This document shows positions 6,822-14,109 of a stretch of 64,000 bases of DNA, in pieces. The DNA is from Pseudomonas frederiksbergensis (GTDB lineage Bacteria; Pseudomonadota; Gammaproteobacteria; Pseudomonadales; Pseudomonadaceae): the NCBI RefSeq assembly GCF_001874645.1, contig NZ_CP017886.1, positions 4,516,501-4,580,500 of the forward strand, in the 5' to 3' direction. Each line of letters begins with the position of its first letter. The first letter of the stretch is position 1. Under the pieces are notes generated by a model. The model had not been told where the DNA came from. It made no database searches and saw nothing but the letters and a program-made list of their open reading frames with translations. The position numbers and the translations under genes were made by a program.

Positions 6822-8027
6822 CTAGAGGGGTACGGTTTCAGTCTGTACCAATTTTGTACCATTCAGGCTTTGTTCCAGCTTCCCGAGTTCGCTCCAGTCT
6901 TCGCTGGAGTTGATCCACCGGGCATAGGTCGACAGTAGCATTTGCACACTATGGCCGAGCTGATTCGCGATGAACCCGAGGTTCATGCCTGCCATTAGGC
7001 ACATAGTAGCGTAGGTGTGCCGGCAGTTGTATTGCCGTCGGGCACGGATCTTCAAATCAGTCAGGGCCGCCTTGAAGTGTTTGTCCGTGACGCTGGCCTG
7101 CTGGATGAACTCAAAGTTCTTGGTCGGCGGGAACACGTAGGGCGACTTCTTGTGGTGCCTACGACTTTGCGATGCCCGTAATTTCCCCACTTCGGCGGCC
7201 ACCTCAATGGCATTCAACGCCCTGCTGTTCAGCATGACTCGCCGCGTCTCGCGTGTTTTCGTGCGCTCCTCGATCTTGTAATCAGCCACAATCCTGCACA
7301 CGTTGGCGACTCGCCCCTCCTGATCCACCTCATCCCAGCGCAGCGCCGCTATCTCCCCTGGCCGCATTCCGGTATAGAACGCGAACTCAAAATAGGCCGC
7401 GTAAATCCGCATTGAACCGGTCAGCACCTTATATAGGTGCCCAACAATCGAATCAGCCTCTGCAACAGTAAAGGGGTCCACGGCTTTCTTCGCTTTCACT
7501 GGTAGCTCAATCGAGTTGGCCGGGTTGCGGGTGATTAGTTCGTCCTTTACCGCCGTTTCAAATAGCGTGGTGAGGCGCTGAATCGCCGACCGCTTGACCG
7601 TCGATGACTTCCATGGCGTCTCGCTGACGATCTTGCGCAGCAAGGCCGACGTGATCTGATCAACGGGAATCGGCGCCAATACCGGCATCCAATAAAGGTT
7701 GAGGGATATCCGGTAGTTTTTGCGGGTTCCGTCGACTACCTCCCGACCATCCAGCCAGGTTTGTGCGTACTCCCCAAACAGGGGGGTGGGCGAGTAAGTC
7801 GAGTAGGTCGAATTCGGGAACAGCTCGGCGTAACGCTGGTCATCCATCACGCCGTGCTTTATCAGGCTGGTTACTGTAGCGCGTAGATCAGCGGCCGCTT
7901 TGATGCCCTTTGGCGTTTGGGGATAGGCGAGGGTCTCGCAGCGCCTGAACTTCCAGGTAAAGCGAATCCGGACTGACTGGCCCGCAAATTCAACTCCGGC
8001 GGGCAGTCCCACAGGCTTTCTAGCCAT
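6822..8027 (-). CDS. int: Tyrosine-family phage integrase
   Basis: Catalyses recombination between attP and the folE attB. The 401-residue protein has an N-terminal Arm-binding domain of the DUF3596 type (residues 1-70), a SAM-like core-binding domain (about 80-170) and the catalytic domain with Arg222 (TGMRPGEIAALRW), Arg336 in YNCRHTYAT, His359 (QLGH) and Tyr368 (LSTYARW). The usual HxxR histidine is Tyr333, a variation I recall in DUF3596 integrases. The ATG at 8027 has GGAGATACGAGG before it, inside xis. The stop is 22 bp upstream of the folE start, so its mRNA may extend into folE. Confidence 0.95.
   Translation of the reverse strand: MARKPVGLPAGVEFAGQSVRIRFTWKFRRCETLAYPQTPKGIKAAADLRATVTSLIKHGVMDDQRYAELFPNSTYSTYSPTPLFGEYAQTWLDGREVVDGTRKNYRISLNLYWMPVLAPIPVDQITSALLRKIVSETPWKSSTVKRSAIQRLTTLFETAVKDELITRNPANSIELPVKAKKAVDPFTVAEADSIVGHLYKVLTGSMRIYAAYFEFAFYTGMRPGEIAALRWDEVDQEGRVANVCRIVADYKIEERTKTRETRRVMLNSRALNAIEVAAEVGKLRASQSRRHHKKSPYVFPPTKNFEFIQQASVTDKHFKAALTDLKIRARRQYNCRHTYATMCLMAGMNLGFIANQLGHSVQMLLSTYARWINSSEDWSELGKLEQSLNGTKLVQTETVPL
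6844..6861. promoter_or_regulatory. Candidate integrase arm-type site, left end
   Basis: TGTACC-AATTTT-GTACCA lies in the 3' end of int. A near-identical TGTACCAATTTTTGTACCA is at 57673-57691, 93 bp from attR. Paired direct repeats at both prophage ends fit integrase arm sites. Confidence 0.55.
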
Positions 8028-8212
8028 TCCTCGTATCTCCTGATGCTGTAGTAGACCTGACCATCGAATTCATTCCATACGCCGAAAGGGATAACTCCCC
8101 GAGCGCGCTTGCCCTGAAGGGCTCTGCGAGTAGTTCCGACCATTTCCGCGAAGTTCTTCTCGGGGACTTTGTCGGATAGGTACTCTTCTGGTAACTGTTC
8201 GGCTGCTGCCAT
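7871..8212 (-). CDS. xis: Excisionase-like protein, overlapping int
   Basis: A 113-residue protein with a winged-helix excisionase look: MVGTTRRALQGKRARGVIPFGVW, then an aromatic wing (GQVYYSIRRYEEWLE). This matches phage excisionases that bend attachment-site DNA and direct Int to excise. ATG at 8212. Its last 52 codons run out of frame through the first 157 bases of int, so the int ribosome site lies within xis. Position next to int supports the call; sequence similarity is moderate. Confidence 0.7.
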   Translation of the reverse strand: MAAAEQLPEEYLSDKVPEKNFAEMVGTTRRALQGKRARGVIPFGVWNEFDGQVYYSIRRYEEWLESLWDCPPELNLRASQSGFALPGSSGAARPSPIPKRQRASKRPLIYALQ

Positions 8213-8249
8213 AGTGATGCTCCATGCCGCACGTGGCGGCAGAAGGTGG

Positions 8250-8789
8250 TTATTGGGTGGCTTTGGCGATGGCGGCGCGCGCATCAAACATCGCGTAATA
8301 CAGGCGATGAAAGATCGCGCAGCTTGGATCTTCGTGGTCGTCGCCGCCGTGCTCAGAAACTCCGTCGATGGTGCCGCTGTAGTTGCTGGCGATTTGCTCG
8401 CATTCGCCGGCAACCCCGGTCAATTTCATGAGTGCTTTCAGCAGCCCCACGGTCTGTGCTCGCTCCTCGCGTCCGATATCCCAGAGTCTTTGTCCCCAGT
8501 GGCCGGCTGGCGGTGCGTTGCTGTTTTGTGCGCCGAGGGCCAGTGAGCCAACAACTGAATCAAGCAAGTCGCGCTTGTAGGCGTTGTCGCCGTCGATGCT
8601 CAGCCCCGCGCGCCGCAGGGTGCTCAATACCTCGTTGAGGTCGATGCCTTGATCCTTGAGGACGATGTCGAGCTTGGGCTTTCCAGGCTCGTAAACCACC
8701 AGAGCAAGCTTGGCGCCCGGCCAAAGGTGCTCGCTGATGCGAACCAATGAGTCGTTCGCTACTTCGTGAAAGCGTTCTGTTGCGGACAT
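8250..8789 (-). CDS. Hypothetical phage protein (179 aa)
   Basis: I do not recognise a family. The product is acidic, mostly alpha/beta in character, starts MSATERFHEVANDSLVRISE and ends with a helical AMFDARAAIAKATQ. AGGAATTCC lies before the ATG at 8789. It is the first gene upstream of xis in the leftward early operon, where lambdoid phages carry accessory genes. Confidence 0.7.
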   Translation of the reverse strand: MSATERFHEVANDSLVRISEHLWPGAKLALVVYEPGKPKLDIVLKDQGIDLNEVLSTLRRAGLSIDGDNAYKRDLLDSVVGSLALGAQNSNAPPAGHWGQRLWDIGREERAQTVGLLKALMKLTGVAGECEQIASNYSGTIDGVSEHGGDDHEDPSCAIFHRLYYAMFDARAAIAKATQ

Positions 8790-8840
8790 AGGAATTCCTC
8801 GCCCGCCGTTCGCCGGCAGGCTGTTGAGTTGGGGTGAGGG

Positions 8841-9014
8841 TTAGGAGCGGAAGTCTCGGAACGATTTCTCGATACCCAGATGATCTAGATAGACCGAAAT
8901 GCCTGTCGCGAGGGAGGCGAGGAACATCAGGTCTTCATTGAGGAACATGGTGAGGCCGATCAGGATCAGTGCCAGGAGCGCGGTGATAAGGCTTAGCACG
9001 AACCAGTAGTTCAT
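8841..9014 (-). CDS. Small two-helix membrane protein (57 aa)
   Basis: Encodes a peptide beginning MNYWFVLSLITALLALILIG, with one clear hydrophobic helix, a second weaker one (MFLASLATGISVYL) and a charged tail ending FRDFRS. Its ATG overlaps the preceding small ORF stop as TGATG. Probably an inner-membrane protein of the left operon; function unknown. Confidence 0.6.
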   Translation of the reverse strand: MNYWFVLSLITALLALILIGLTMFLNEDLMFLASLATGISVYLDHLGIEKSFRDFRS

Positions 9015-9064
9015 CACCGTGGCCCCGTGTAGATGAGCCAGGCCATGTAGGCGAGGGCGATCAT
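9014..9064 (-). CDS. Possible 16-residue membrane peptide
   Basis: A very short ORF (MIALAYMAWLIYTGPR) coupled on both sides: its ATG overlaps the stop of the 9061-9384 gene and its stop overlaps the next ATG as TGATG. The double overlap favours translation, but size alone cannot prove it. Confidence 0.35.
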   Translation of the reverse strand: MIALAYMAWLIYTGPR

Positions 9065-9384
9065 GGAGTCACCTCACGGCGTGCCCACCAGCAGACCGGG
9101 CCATCGTCGGTGTCATGGATCGCCAGGCAGAACCAGTCTTCGCCATCTGGGCGATCAGGCTCCCAGTAGATGCAGTCAGGGTCGCCGGCTTCAAAGTAAC
9201 GGTCGGCAATCGCTTCGTCAGCGTATTCAAGGCTGACCATTGCCACGGCCAGGGCCTGCTCAGAGATCCACTCCTTGCATTTTTCGCCGTCGCCCTCGTC
9301 AAAGTCGGGCATGTCTGGGTGTTGGTACATGCCGTTTTCGTCGCGCACGACGGGGGCTGGCTGAATCAGTTTTATCGTTTCCAT
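9061..9384 (-). CDS. Hypothetical acidic phage protein (107 aa)
   Basis: Begins METIKLIQPAPVVRDENGMY and is rich in Asp, Glu and Trp. The middle carries YADEAIADRYFEAGDPDCIYWEPDRPDG. No family recognised. The frame is open much further upstream, but the ATG at 9384 follows a spacer and suits the protein's composition. Part of the leftward run of small early genes. Confidence 0.65.
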   Translation of the reverse strand: METIKLIQPAPVVRDENGMYQHPDMPDFDEGDGEKCKEWISEQALAVAMVSLEYADEAIADRYFEAGDPDCIYWEPDRPDGEDWFCLAIHDTDDGPVCWWARREVTP

Positions 9385-9437
9385 TGGCAATACCTGTCCT
9401 TTGCCGCTATAGCGGCTGACTTTGAAGGGGGAGGGAG

Positions 9438-9617
9438 TTACGGGTAGTTCGTGCTGATGCGCTTGGCGATGGCTTCGAGTTGCTCGGCCATGCCGTACAT
9501 GTCGTTGTTGTCGCGGCGAGATACGACGGCGGAGCGGTGCACATTGCGGCCGCTCAGGATGTTCGCAGCCAGCAGGATCAGCCTGGCTTCGAACTTGCGA
9601 CGAATGAAGCGCCTCAC
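9438..9617 (-). CDS. Small basic hypothetical protein (59 aa)
   Basis: GTG start at 9617 overlaps the stop of the upstream gene as GTGA. The product begins MRRFIRRKFEARLILLAANI and is basic, with a central SRRDNNDMYGMAEQLEAIAKR. No family recognised; tight coupling to its neighbour supports translation. Confidence 0.55.
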   Translation of the reverse strand: MRRFIRRKFEARLILLAANILSGRNVHRSAVVSRRDNNDMYGMAEQLEAIAKRISTNYP

Positions 9618-10033
9618 GGCTTTTCTCCTGCGAGTGCTGCCTTGGCAAGTCTCCAGCCTGCAAAAATATTGGTCGTGTCGATCGCATGCTCACGCTCATG
9701 CGCGCGACCATTCATCGAGCGGTACGCGTCCAGATCGGCGCTGTAGTAAACGCCTCCTGGAATTGAGTAGGCCTTTTCAAACTCGGTGCGCTCATCCGCC
9801 ATCGGCTCGCCTTGGTGATCCGCGGCTGGCTCGGCGACAAACACCTCCGAGCGGATCAGCTCGAACTGACCAATCAGAAAGTCGAGCGATTGGAGACCGA
9901 TCAGCTTTGCCCGTTTTCCGTTCAGGTGGACGTACAGGGCGCCATTGCTGCGTTCGATGTGATCGTCCGTACCGACTCCGTAGGCATAGGATGTCGGTGC
10001 GTCTATTGGGTAGCGCTTTGGTTCTTCGCTCAT
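9614..10033 (-). CDS. Hypothetical phage protein (139 aa)
   Basis: Begins MSEEPKRYPIDAPTSYAYGV and has a second part FEKAYSIPGGVYYSADLDAY, a pattern I associate with accessory early genes of Pseudomonas phages without known function. ATG overlaps the stop of the upstream 207-aa gene (ATGA) and its own stop overlaps the next GTG, so the genes 10653 to 9438 form one coupled unit. Confidence 0.65.
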   Translation of the reverse strand: MSEEPKRYPIDAPTSYAYGVGTDDHIERSNGALYVHLNGKRAKLIGLQSLDFLIGQFELIRSEVFVAEPAADHQGEPMADERTEFEKAYSIPGGVYYSADLDAYRSMNGRAHEREHAIDTTNIFAGWRLAKAALAGEKP

Positions 10034-10653
10034 CCTGCAATCTCCATCGATACCAGATCATGGGCATTCACAACCGGCTTCGGCGTGTAGGACAGCGTGC
10101 CGTCGAGGATCGCCGCTTTGATGGCTTCGAACTCCCAGGCGTAATACTGGGATTCGACGTAGACGCGCATTTCGCCGTAGTCGTGTTTCTTGCGGCGGAT
10201 GAATGCCTCTGCGGCATCCTTGGTGAAATGGCTGTTCACGATCTCCCAGCGCTTGTTCCAGCCGGTGACTGTGTGGCTGTCCAGCTCGCTTAGGATTTCC
10301 CATTGGTCGTCCTCATCGAGGTCGAGGAAGCTGCATTCCCGGTCAGTCATGACTTGATCGTTCAATTCCCCTTGCTCATTTTCGTCCAGGTCGCCCCAGT
10401 ATTCATTTGGGCTGAACCATGAACGATCCTCAAGGCACACGACTCGGCCTTCGGCATAATCAATGTCAAAGCCGTAGTCGATTCGCTTGGTCTGGACGGT
10501 GAACAGCGCGGCGGCAGTGTGGTGCCATTTCACGCCAGCCCCATCGCAGTCATGGCGAAGGCGCTGAACGAAGTCGGCCCAGGTTGATTTGTTGAGGTCG
10601 TGGCCGGTTGCCAAGCTCGGAATCGGCTCGGCCGGTTTGTTTTCTGTGGGCAT
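10030..10653 (-). CDS. Hypothetical phage protein (207 aa)
   Basis: Begins MPTENKPAEPIPSLATGHDL. Very acidic middle (DLDENEQGELNDQ, LDLDEDDQWEIL), then FIRRKKHDYGEMRVYVESQY. I do not recognise it. The frame is open upstream, but the ATG at 10653 is supported because the same 20-bp start region recurs as vestigial copies at 11306 and 11671. Divergent from the + strand gene at 10705. Confidence 0.65.
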   Translation of the reverse strand: MPTENKPAEPIPSLATGHDLNKSTWADFVQRLRHDCDGAGVKWHHTAAALFTVQTKRIDYGFDIDYAEGRVVCLEDRSWFSPNEYWGDLDENEQGELNDQVMTDRECSFLDLDEDDQWEILSELDSHTVTGWNKRWEIVNSHFTKDAAEAFIRRKKHDYGEMRVYVESQYYAWEFEAIKAAILDGTLSYTPKPVVNAHDLVSMEIAG

Positions 10654-10704
10654 GGGGAGACCTATCCGCCGTATGATCGGGCGATTTAATGGAATGAGGT
10701 TTTT

Positions 10705-10974
10705 ATGAATCAGGCTTTCACTGTTCTTTCGATGATTGCTGGAGCGCTGTCGGCTATATGTTGGGTCTGCTCGGCAGCCTCCAAAGTTAAAACCGAGAAC
10801 GCGACGACTCGAGCTGCCGGTAGTACATTTGATGACGCGCAAATCAGTTCAGATGGACATGACGTCATTGCAACCCTGAAGCTTCAAGGCAAATGGAACA
10901 GCGCAGCGGCAGTGCTTGCCGCTGTAACGATGGGCTTTCAGGTGGCCGCCTCCTTCTATCCTTGCGGGTGCTGA
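10705..10974 (+). CDS. Small membrane protein (89 aa), + strand cassette
   Basis: Begins MNQAFTVLSMIAGALSAICW, an N-terminal hydrophobic helix, and ends with a second helix (AAAVLAAVTMGFQVAASFY). GAATGAGG precedes the ATG. It reads against the surrounding leftward operon with its own short upstream spacer, like a moron cassette. Function unknown. Confidence 0.55.
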   Translation: MNQAFTVLSMIAGALSAICWVCSAASKVKTENATTRAAGSTFDDAQISSDGHDVIATLKLQGKWNSAAAVLAAVTMGFQVAASFYPCGC

Positions 10975-11071
10975 GTGGATCCCGCTGCGGCCTTCAGGGC
11001 GGGTTTTCAGTGGACTCCATGGCCAATCCTCATGAGGTGCTACGATGCGGTCACCGCAAAAGGATCACCAC

Positions 11072-11305
11072 ATGACTAAGCACGATATTTATGACGAGCA
11101 CGAAGGACTTCGGCTCTGGAACTATATGGAGTGCGAAACGCTGGAGAGCGGCCAGGAGGTCTGGCGAATCAACGTCGAGGTGAAGCGCGTTGATGGGGTG
11201 GTGATTCCGGTTGTTGCTGGTGACCAGACTTACCCTGATCGTGGGCTGGCGCAGGTAGCTGGCCGGGAGCTGGGTGCGAGGATGGTGTCGGAGCGCGGCC
11301 TATAG
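11072..11305 (+). CDS. Hypothetical protein (77 aa), + strand cassette
   Basis: Begins MTKHDIYDEHEGLRLWNYME with AAAAGGAT upstream of the ATG at 11072; a further in-frame ATG at 11045 lacks such a site. Family not recognised. One of several + strand small genes with individual leaders in the left arm. Confidence 0.55.
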   Translation: MTKHDIYDEHEGLRLWNYMECETLESGQEVWRINVEVKRVDGVVIPVVAGDQTYPDRGLAQVAGRELGARMVSERGL

Positions 11306-11325
11306 GTTTTCTGTGGGCATGGGGA
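11306..11325. repeat. Vestigial copy of a gene-start sequence
   Basis: GTTTTCTGTGGGCATGGGGA is identical to 10639-10658, which holds the start codon of the 207-aa minus gene. On the minus strand this copy reads MPTENL then stop. A further diverged copy lies at 11671-11689. They look like remnants of duplicated or deleted cassettes. Confidence 0.65.
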
Positions 11326-11381
11326 TATCCTTGGCCTGGGTTCTGCTTCAGTTGAAATTTCATCCACAAAGAGTGCTGCAA

Positions 11382-11636
11382 ATGGCGTGTCTAATCTGTG
11401 GGGCTACAGCGATAGAGCTATTGTCGGCAGGCCATTTTGTGGAGATGGACTGTCCGGAATGCGGGTACTACGGCATCCCGAAAGAGTTGGTCGATGAAAT
11501 ATCGATAAGGGAGCAAAAGTTGCACGTTGAACGCACCAGGGCTTATTTGGCGATGCGCGCCGAGAACAAGCAGTCTCCGTGGATAACGCCGGTCGATATC
11601 AACATTCATCAGCTATTTGTCATCACGCCTGTCTAA
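11382..11636 (+). CDS. Small zinc-ribbon-like protein (84 aa)
   Basis: Begins MACLICGATAIELLSAGHF, then CPECGYYGIPKELVDE: two CxxC pairs about 20 residues apart, as in a zinc ribbon. A helical, charged C-terminal half follows. The upstream in-frame ATG at 11274 lies inside the neighbouring gene, so 11382 is preferred although its ribosome site is weak. A nucleic-acid-binding role is a guess. Confidence 0.5.
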   Translation: MACLICGATAIELLSAGHFVEMDCPECGYYGIPKELVDEISIREQKLHVERTRAYLAMRAENKQSPWITPVDINIHQLFVITPV

Positions 11637-11793
11637 TCCTTAAAGCAAGACGGCGCGGGCGGGTGATTTGGTTTTCTTTGGGCATGGAGCGTCCTATGCC
11701 GGGTCATGCCCGGGCGGTGGAGGGAGTTGTGTTGGAGGTTTATAAGTCTGCGTTCTGCATTTCCGAGTGGGAAAGTCCCCACGGAGAAAATGT

Positions 11794-11877
11794 ATGGCGA
11801 AGCTTACGGAGTGGGTGGTCTTGCTCAGCGCGGCAATCACGCTGATCAATGAAATCCTTCGATACCTGAATCCTTAA
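11794..11877 (+). CDS. Tiny hydrophobic peptide (27 aa)
   Basis: MAKLTEWVVLLSAAITLINE followed by ILRYLNP: a single amphipathic, hydrophobic helix. GGAG lies about 8 bases before the ATG. The size and character resemble small membrane toxins and phage small membrane peptides, but no family is assigned. Confidence 0.45.
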   Translation: MAKLTEWVVLLSAAITLINEILRYLNP

Positions 11878-11911
11878 CCAGTAACGAGAACGGAAAATAA
11901 GAGGCGGTACG

Positions 11912-11941
11912 ATGAGCCTTCTCTGAAACGGGAAGGCTCAT
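11912..11941. repeat. Hairpin ATGAGCCTTC/GAAGGCTCAT
   Basis: Perfect 10-bp stem with a 10-base loop between the 27-aa peptide and the 3' end of the methyltransferase gene. No T-run follows on either strand, so it is not a typical terminator; it may end or protect convergent transcripts. Confidence 0.6.
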
Positions 11942-11958
11942 GCCGGGACTTACATCGG

Positions 11959-13692
11959 TCAGGCTTCAATCTGTCGCAAGATCCGAATCCCGAGCCAGCG
12001 GACCACGGTTATGGCTTTGGAATTTCCTATCGCCTTGTAGCGCGGGCCGTCAGGACAGTCCTCGGCAGGCTTGCCGCGCCAAGGGATCAGCGTGTAGTCG
12101 TCGGGCATCCCTTGGAGGCGTTCGCACTCGCGGGGGATTAGGCGGCGGACAGAAGCTCCGACCTGAGCCGAGGGCATGCCTTGGCCAGCCTTTCCACCGC
12201 CTCCGCTGAGCGAACCGGTAATGCCGCCGTCTCCATCCTCGTAACGCAATTCGGCTCGGGAGTTCTCGGCAAATGCCGCGACAATAGGCTGTCCGCGACC
12301 CGTGCCGTCCTCGCTGCCGTCGGCTTTCAGTGTGTGGGTGATATCGCCGGTGATGCACACCGCAACTTGGCCGCCGGCGTTGGCATGGCTGCCAGAGTGG
12401 TTCATGGCTCGTAGAGTTGGTGATATTGCCCCGGCATCTGCGCCGTGATCCTTGCAACTGAAGGCGAGAACCGCATTTTCCTGACCGTTGTTTCGCCCAA
12501 GCGCGAATGCGGTGGAGCTACTGACGCCAGGGTCTTGCGTGCCATGCACAACGAGCAAGCCTGATTCCGCGTCCTGCTGAGTGGCGCTGCCGGCCGCCTT
12601 GCCGTTTGCGTTGAGCGTGCCGGCCACGATGAAGGCCTCAGAGTCGGCACGATGGCTGCACTGAGCCTGCGCCCGAAGTGCCGGCGCGGTAATAGGGATG
12701 TCGTCGAGCGAGTACCCTCCAGACTTGCGACCACCGCCAGCGAGTGTCGGCGCGACAAAGAACGTCTCGCTTTCAAAGTCCTGCCGGCCACCATGATGGG
12801 TGAGGGTGCCTGATCGCTCGACCGAGCCAGAAGCTTTGCCGGCGCCGAAGGCCGGGATGCCGCCGAACATCGTCACCGCCGGGCCTTCGTCGCCCTCGCA
12901 GTTCATGCAGCCGTACGCTCCGAGTTCTTCGCCGAAGACGTACCCGCATCCGCACTGGAGCGCAGGGCCGAAAGGAGCTGTTCCGGTAACGTCTTGCCCC
13001 TCGCCTCGGCGCGGCGCAGTATCCCGGCGCACGCCTTCTCGCTCAAAAAGTACCTCGGTGGGATCGAATCCGTCTCGAGCACTTGCGACAACGAACACAC
13101 GACGGCGTCGTTGGGCCAAGCCGAAATATTGGGCGTCCAGGACCCGCCACGCGATTGTTCTTTTGGGTCCATACACACAACCAGCGTCTGTCCATTTCTT
13201 CCCTGAAGGCTGCAATTCGCAGTCTTCCCCAGCAAGCGCGCCAAGAAAGCATCCGAAGGCGTTCCCTTTGTCACTGAGGACGCCGGGGACGTTTTCCCAA
13301 ACGACAACGGAGGCGGGCTCACCTCGGCTGGCGCGAACATAGTCAGTTGCATCTGCAAGCTCCACGTATTTGATGGTGAGGGCGCCTCGGGGATCGAGCA
13401 TCCCCTGGCGCATGCCGGCGACGCTGAAGGCCTGGCACGGTGTTCCACCTACCAGCACGTCAGGCGCTGAAATCTTGCCGGCCAGCACCTGGGCGCCGAG
13501 CCGGGTCATGTCGCCGAGGTTCGGCGTGTTGGGGTAGTGGTTGGCCAGCACCGCACTGGGGAAGGGCTCAATCTCGGCGAACCAAGTGGCGCGCATGCCG
13601 AGTGGATGCCAGGCCATGGTCGCGGCTTCGATGCCCGAGCAGACCGAGCCATAGGTAATCTGTTTCGGTGCCTGGCTCTGGAAAGCGGACAT
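11959..13692 (-). CDS. DNA (cytosine-5) methyltransferase
   Basis: Transfers methyl from SAM to cytosine C5. The 577-residue protein has motif I near residues 14-22 (YGSVCSGIEAA), catalytic Cys86 in VGGTPCQAFS (motif IV), WENVPG (motif VI) and QRRRR (motif VIII), with the C-terminal motifs PRECERLQGMP and YKAIGNS (IX-X). A Gly/Ser-rich insert of roughly 200 residues between about 230 and 490 holds the target-recognition region and is longer than in compact enzymes. No restriction partner is adjacent, so it is an orphan phage methylase, probably for evasion of host restriction or for regulation. ATG follows GAGGATC. Confidence 0.9.
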   Translation of the reverse strand: MSAFQSQAPKQITYGSVCSGIEAATMAWHPLGMRATWFAEIEPFPSAVLANHYPNTPNLGDMTRLGAQVLAGKISAPDVLVGGTPCQAFSVAGMRQGMLDPRGALTIKYVELADATDYVRASRGEPASVVVWENVPGVLSDKGNAFGCFLGALAGEDCELQPSGKKWTDAGCVYGPKRTIAWRVLDAQYFGLAQRRRRVFVVASARDGFDPTEVLFEREGVRRDTAPRRGEGQDVTGTAPFGPALQCGCGYVFGEELGAYGCMNCEGDEGPAVTMFGGIPAFGAGKASGSVERSGTLTHHGGRQDFESETFFVAPTLAGGGRKSGGYSLDDIPITAPALRAQAQCSHRADSEAFIVAGTLNANGKAAGSATQQDAESGLLVVHGTQDPGVSSSTAFALGRNNGQENAVLAFSCKDHGADAGAISPTLRAMNHSGSHANAGGQVAVCITGDITHTLKADGSEDGTGRGQPIVAAFAENSRAELRYEDGDGGITGSLSGGGGKAGQGMPSAQVGASVRRLIPRECERLQGMPDDYTLIPWRGKPAEDCPDGPRYKAIGNSKAITVVRWLGIRILRQIEA

Positions 13693-13699
13693 AGGGGAT

Positions 13700-13776
13700 C
13701 CTCGCCGGCTGGCGTGAAGAGGGTTTGTGGGCTATTGGTTAAGGCCCCGGCATGAGGCCGGATCAAGGAGACTAAG
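13700..13776. repeat. 77-bp divergent leader repeat, copy A
   Basis: About 85% identical to 14523-14599 by eye, running from CCTCGCCGGCTGGCGTGA to AAGGAGA just before an ATG. Each copy separates a leftward gene start from a rightward small gene. It contains CCGGCATGAGGCCGG, a small hairpin next to the ribosome site. Confidence 0.75.
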
Positions 13777-14025
13777 ATGGGAATTAAGGTTGACCGGCCC
13801 ACTGCACACATTCACGAGTACAAGAAAGAAAGACTGATACTCGCTTTCGGCTGGACTAAAGGATCGAACATTCCAACAAGCGTAGTAATCTGCCCAGCAA
13901 CCCAGACTTCAGGTGAATTGGTGATCTTCGAAAACCTTCGAAAAAACTGGGGTAGTGAAAAGGAAGCCTTAGAGCTGGGAATTAAAGCGGCTGAGCGCTT
14001 CATTGATGATCATTGGGAGTATTGA
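13777..14025 (+). CDS. Hypothetical protein (82 aa), + strand cassette
   Basis: Begins MGIKVDRPTAHIHEYKKERL and ends ERFIDDHWEY. AAGGAGA precedes the ATG by 6 bases. Family not recognised. It is driven from leader repeat copy A and is convergent with the next minus gene. Confidence 0.6.
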   Translation: MGIKVDRPTAHIHEYKKERLILAFGWTKGSNIPTSVVICPATQTSGELVIFENLRKNWGSEKEALELGIKAAERFIDDHWEY

Positions 14026-14109
14026 GTTGTAGTGCCGCCTCATCGCTAAGCGTCAAAGGTGAGGGTGGGCGCGGATTCTCGCTGACGGTCGATGCCGATA
14101 TTCCGGAGG

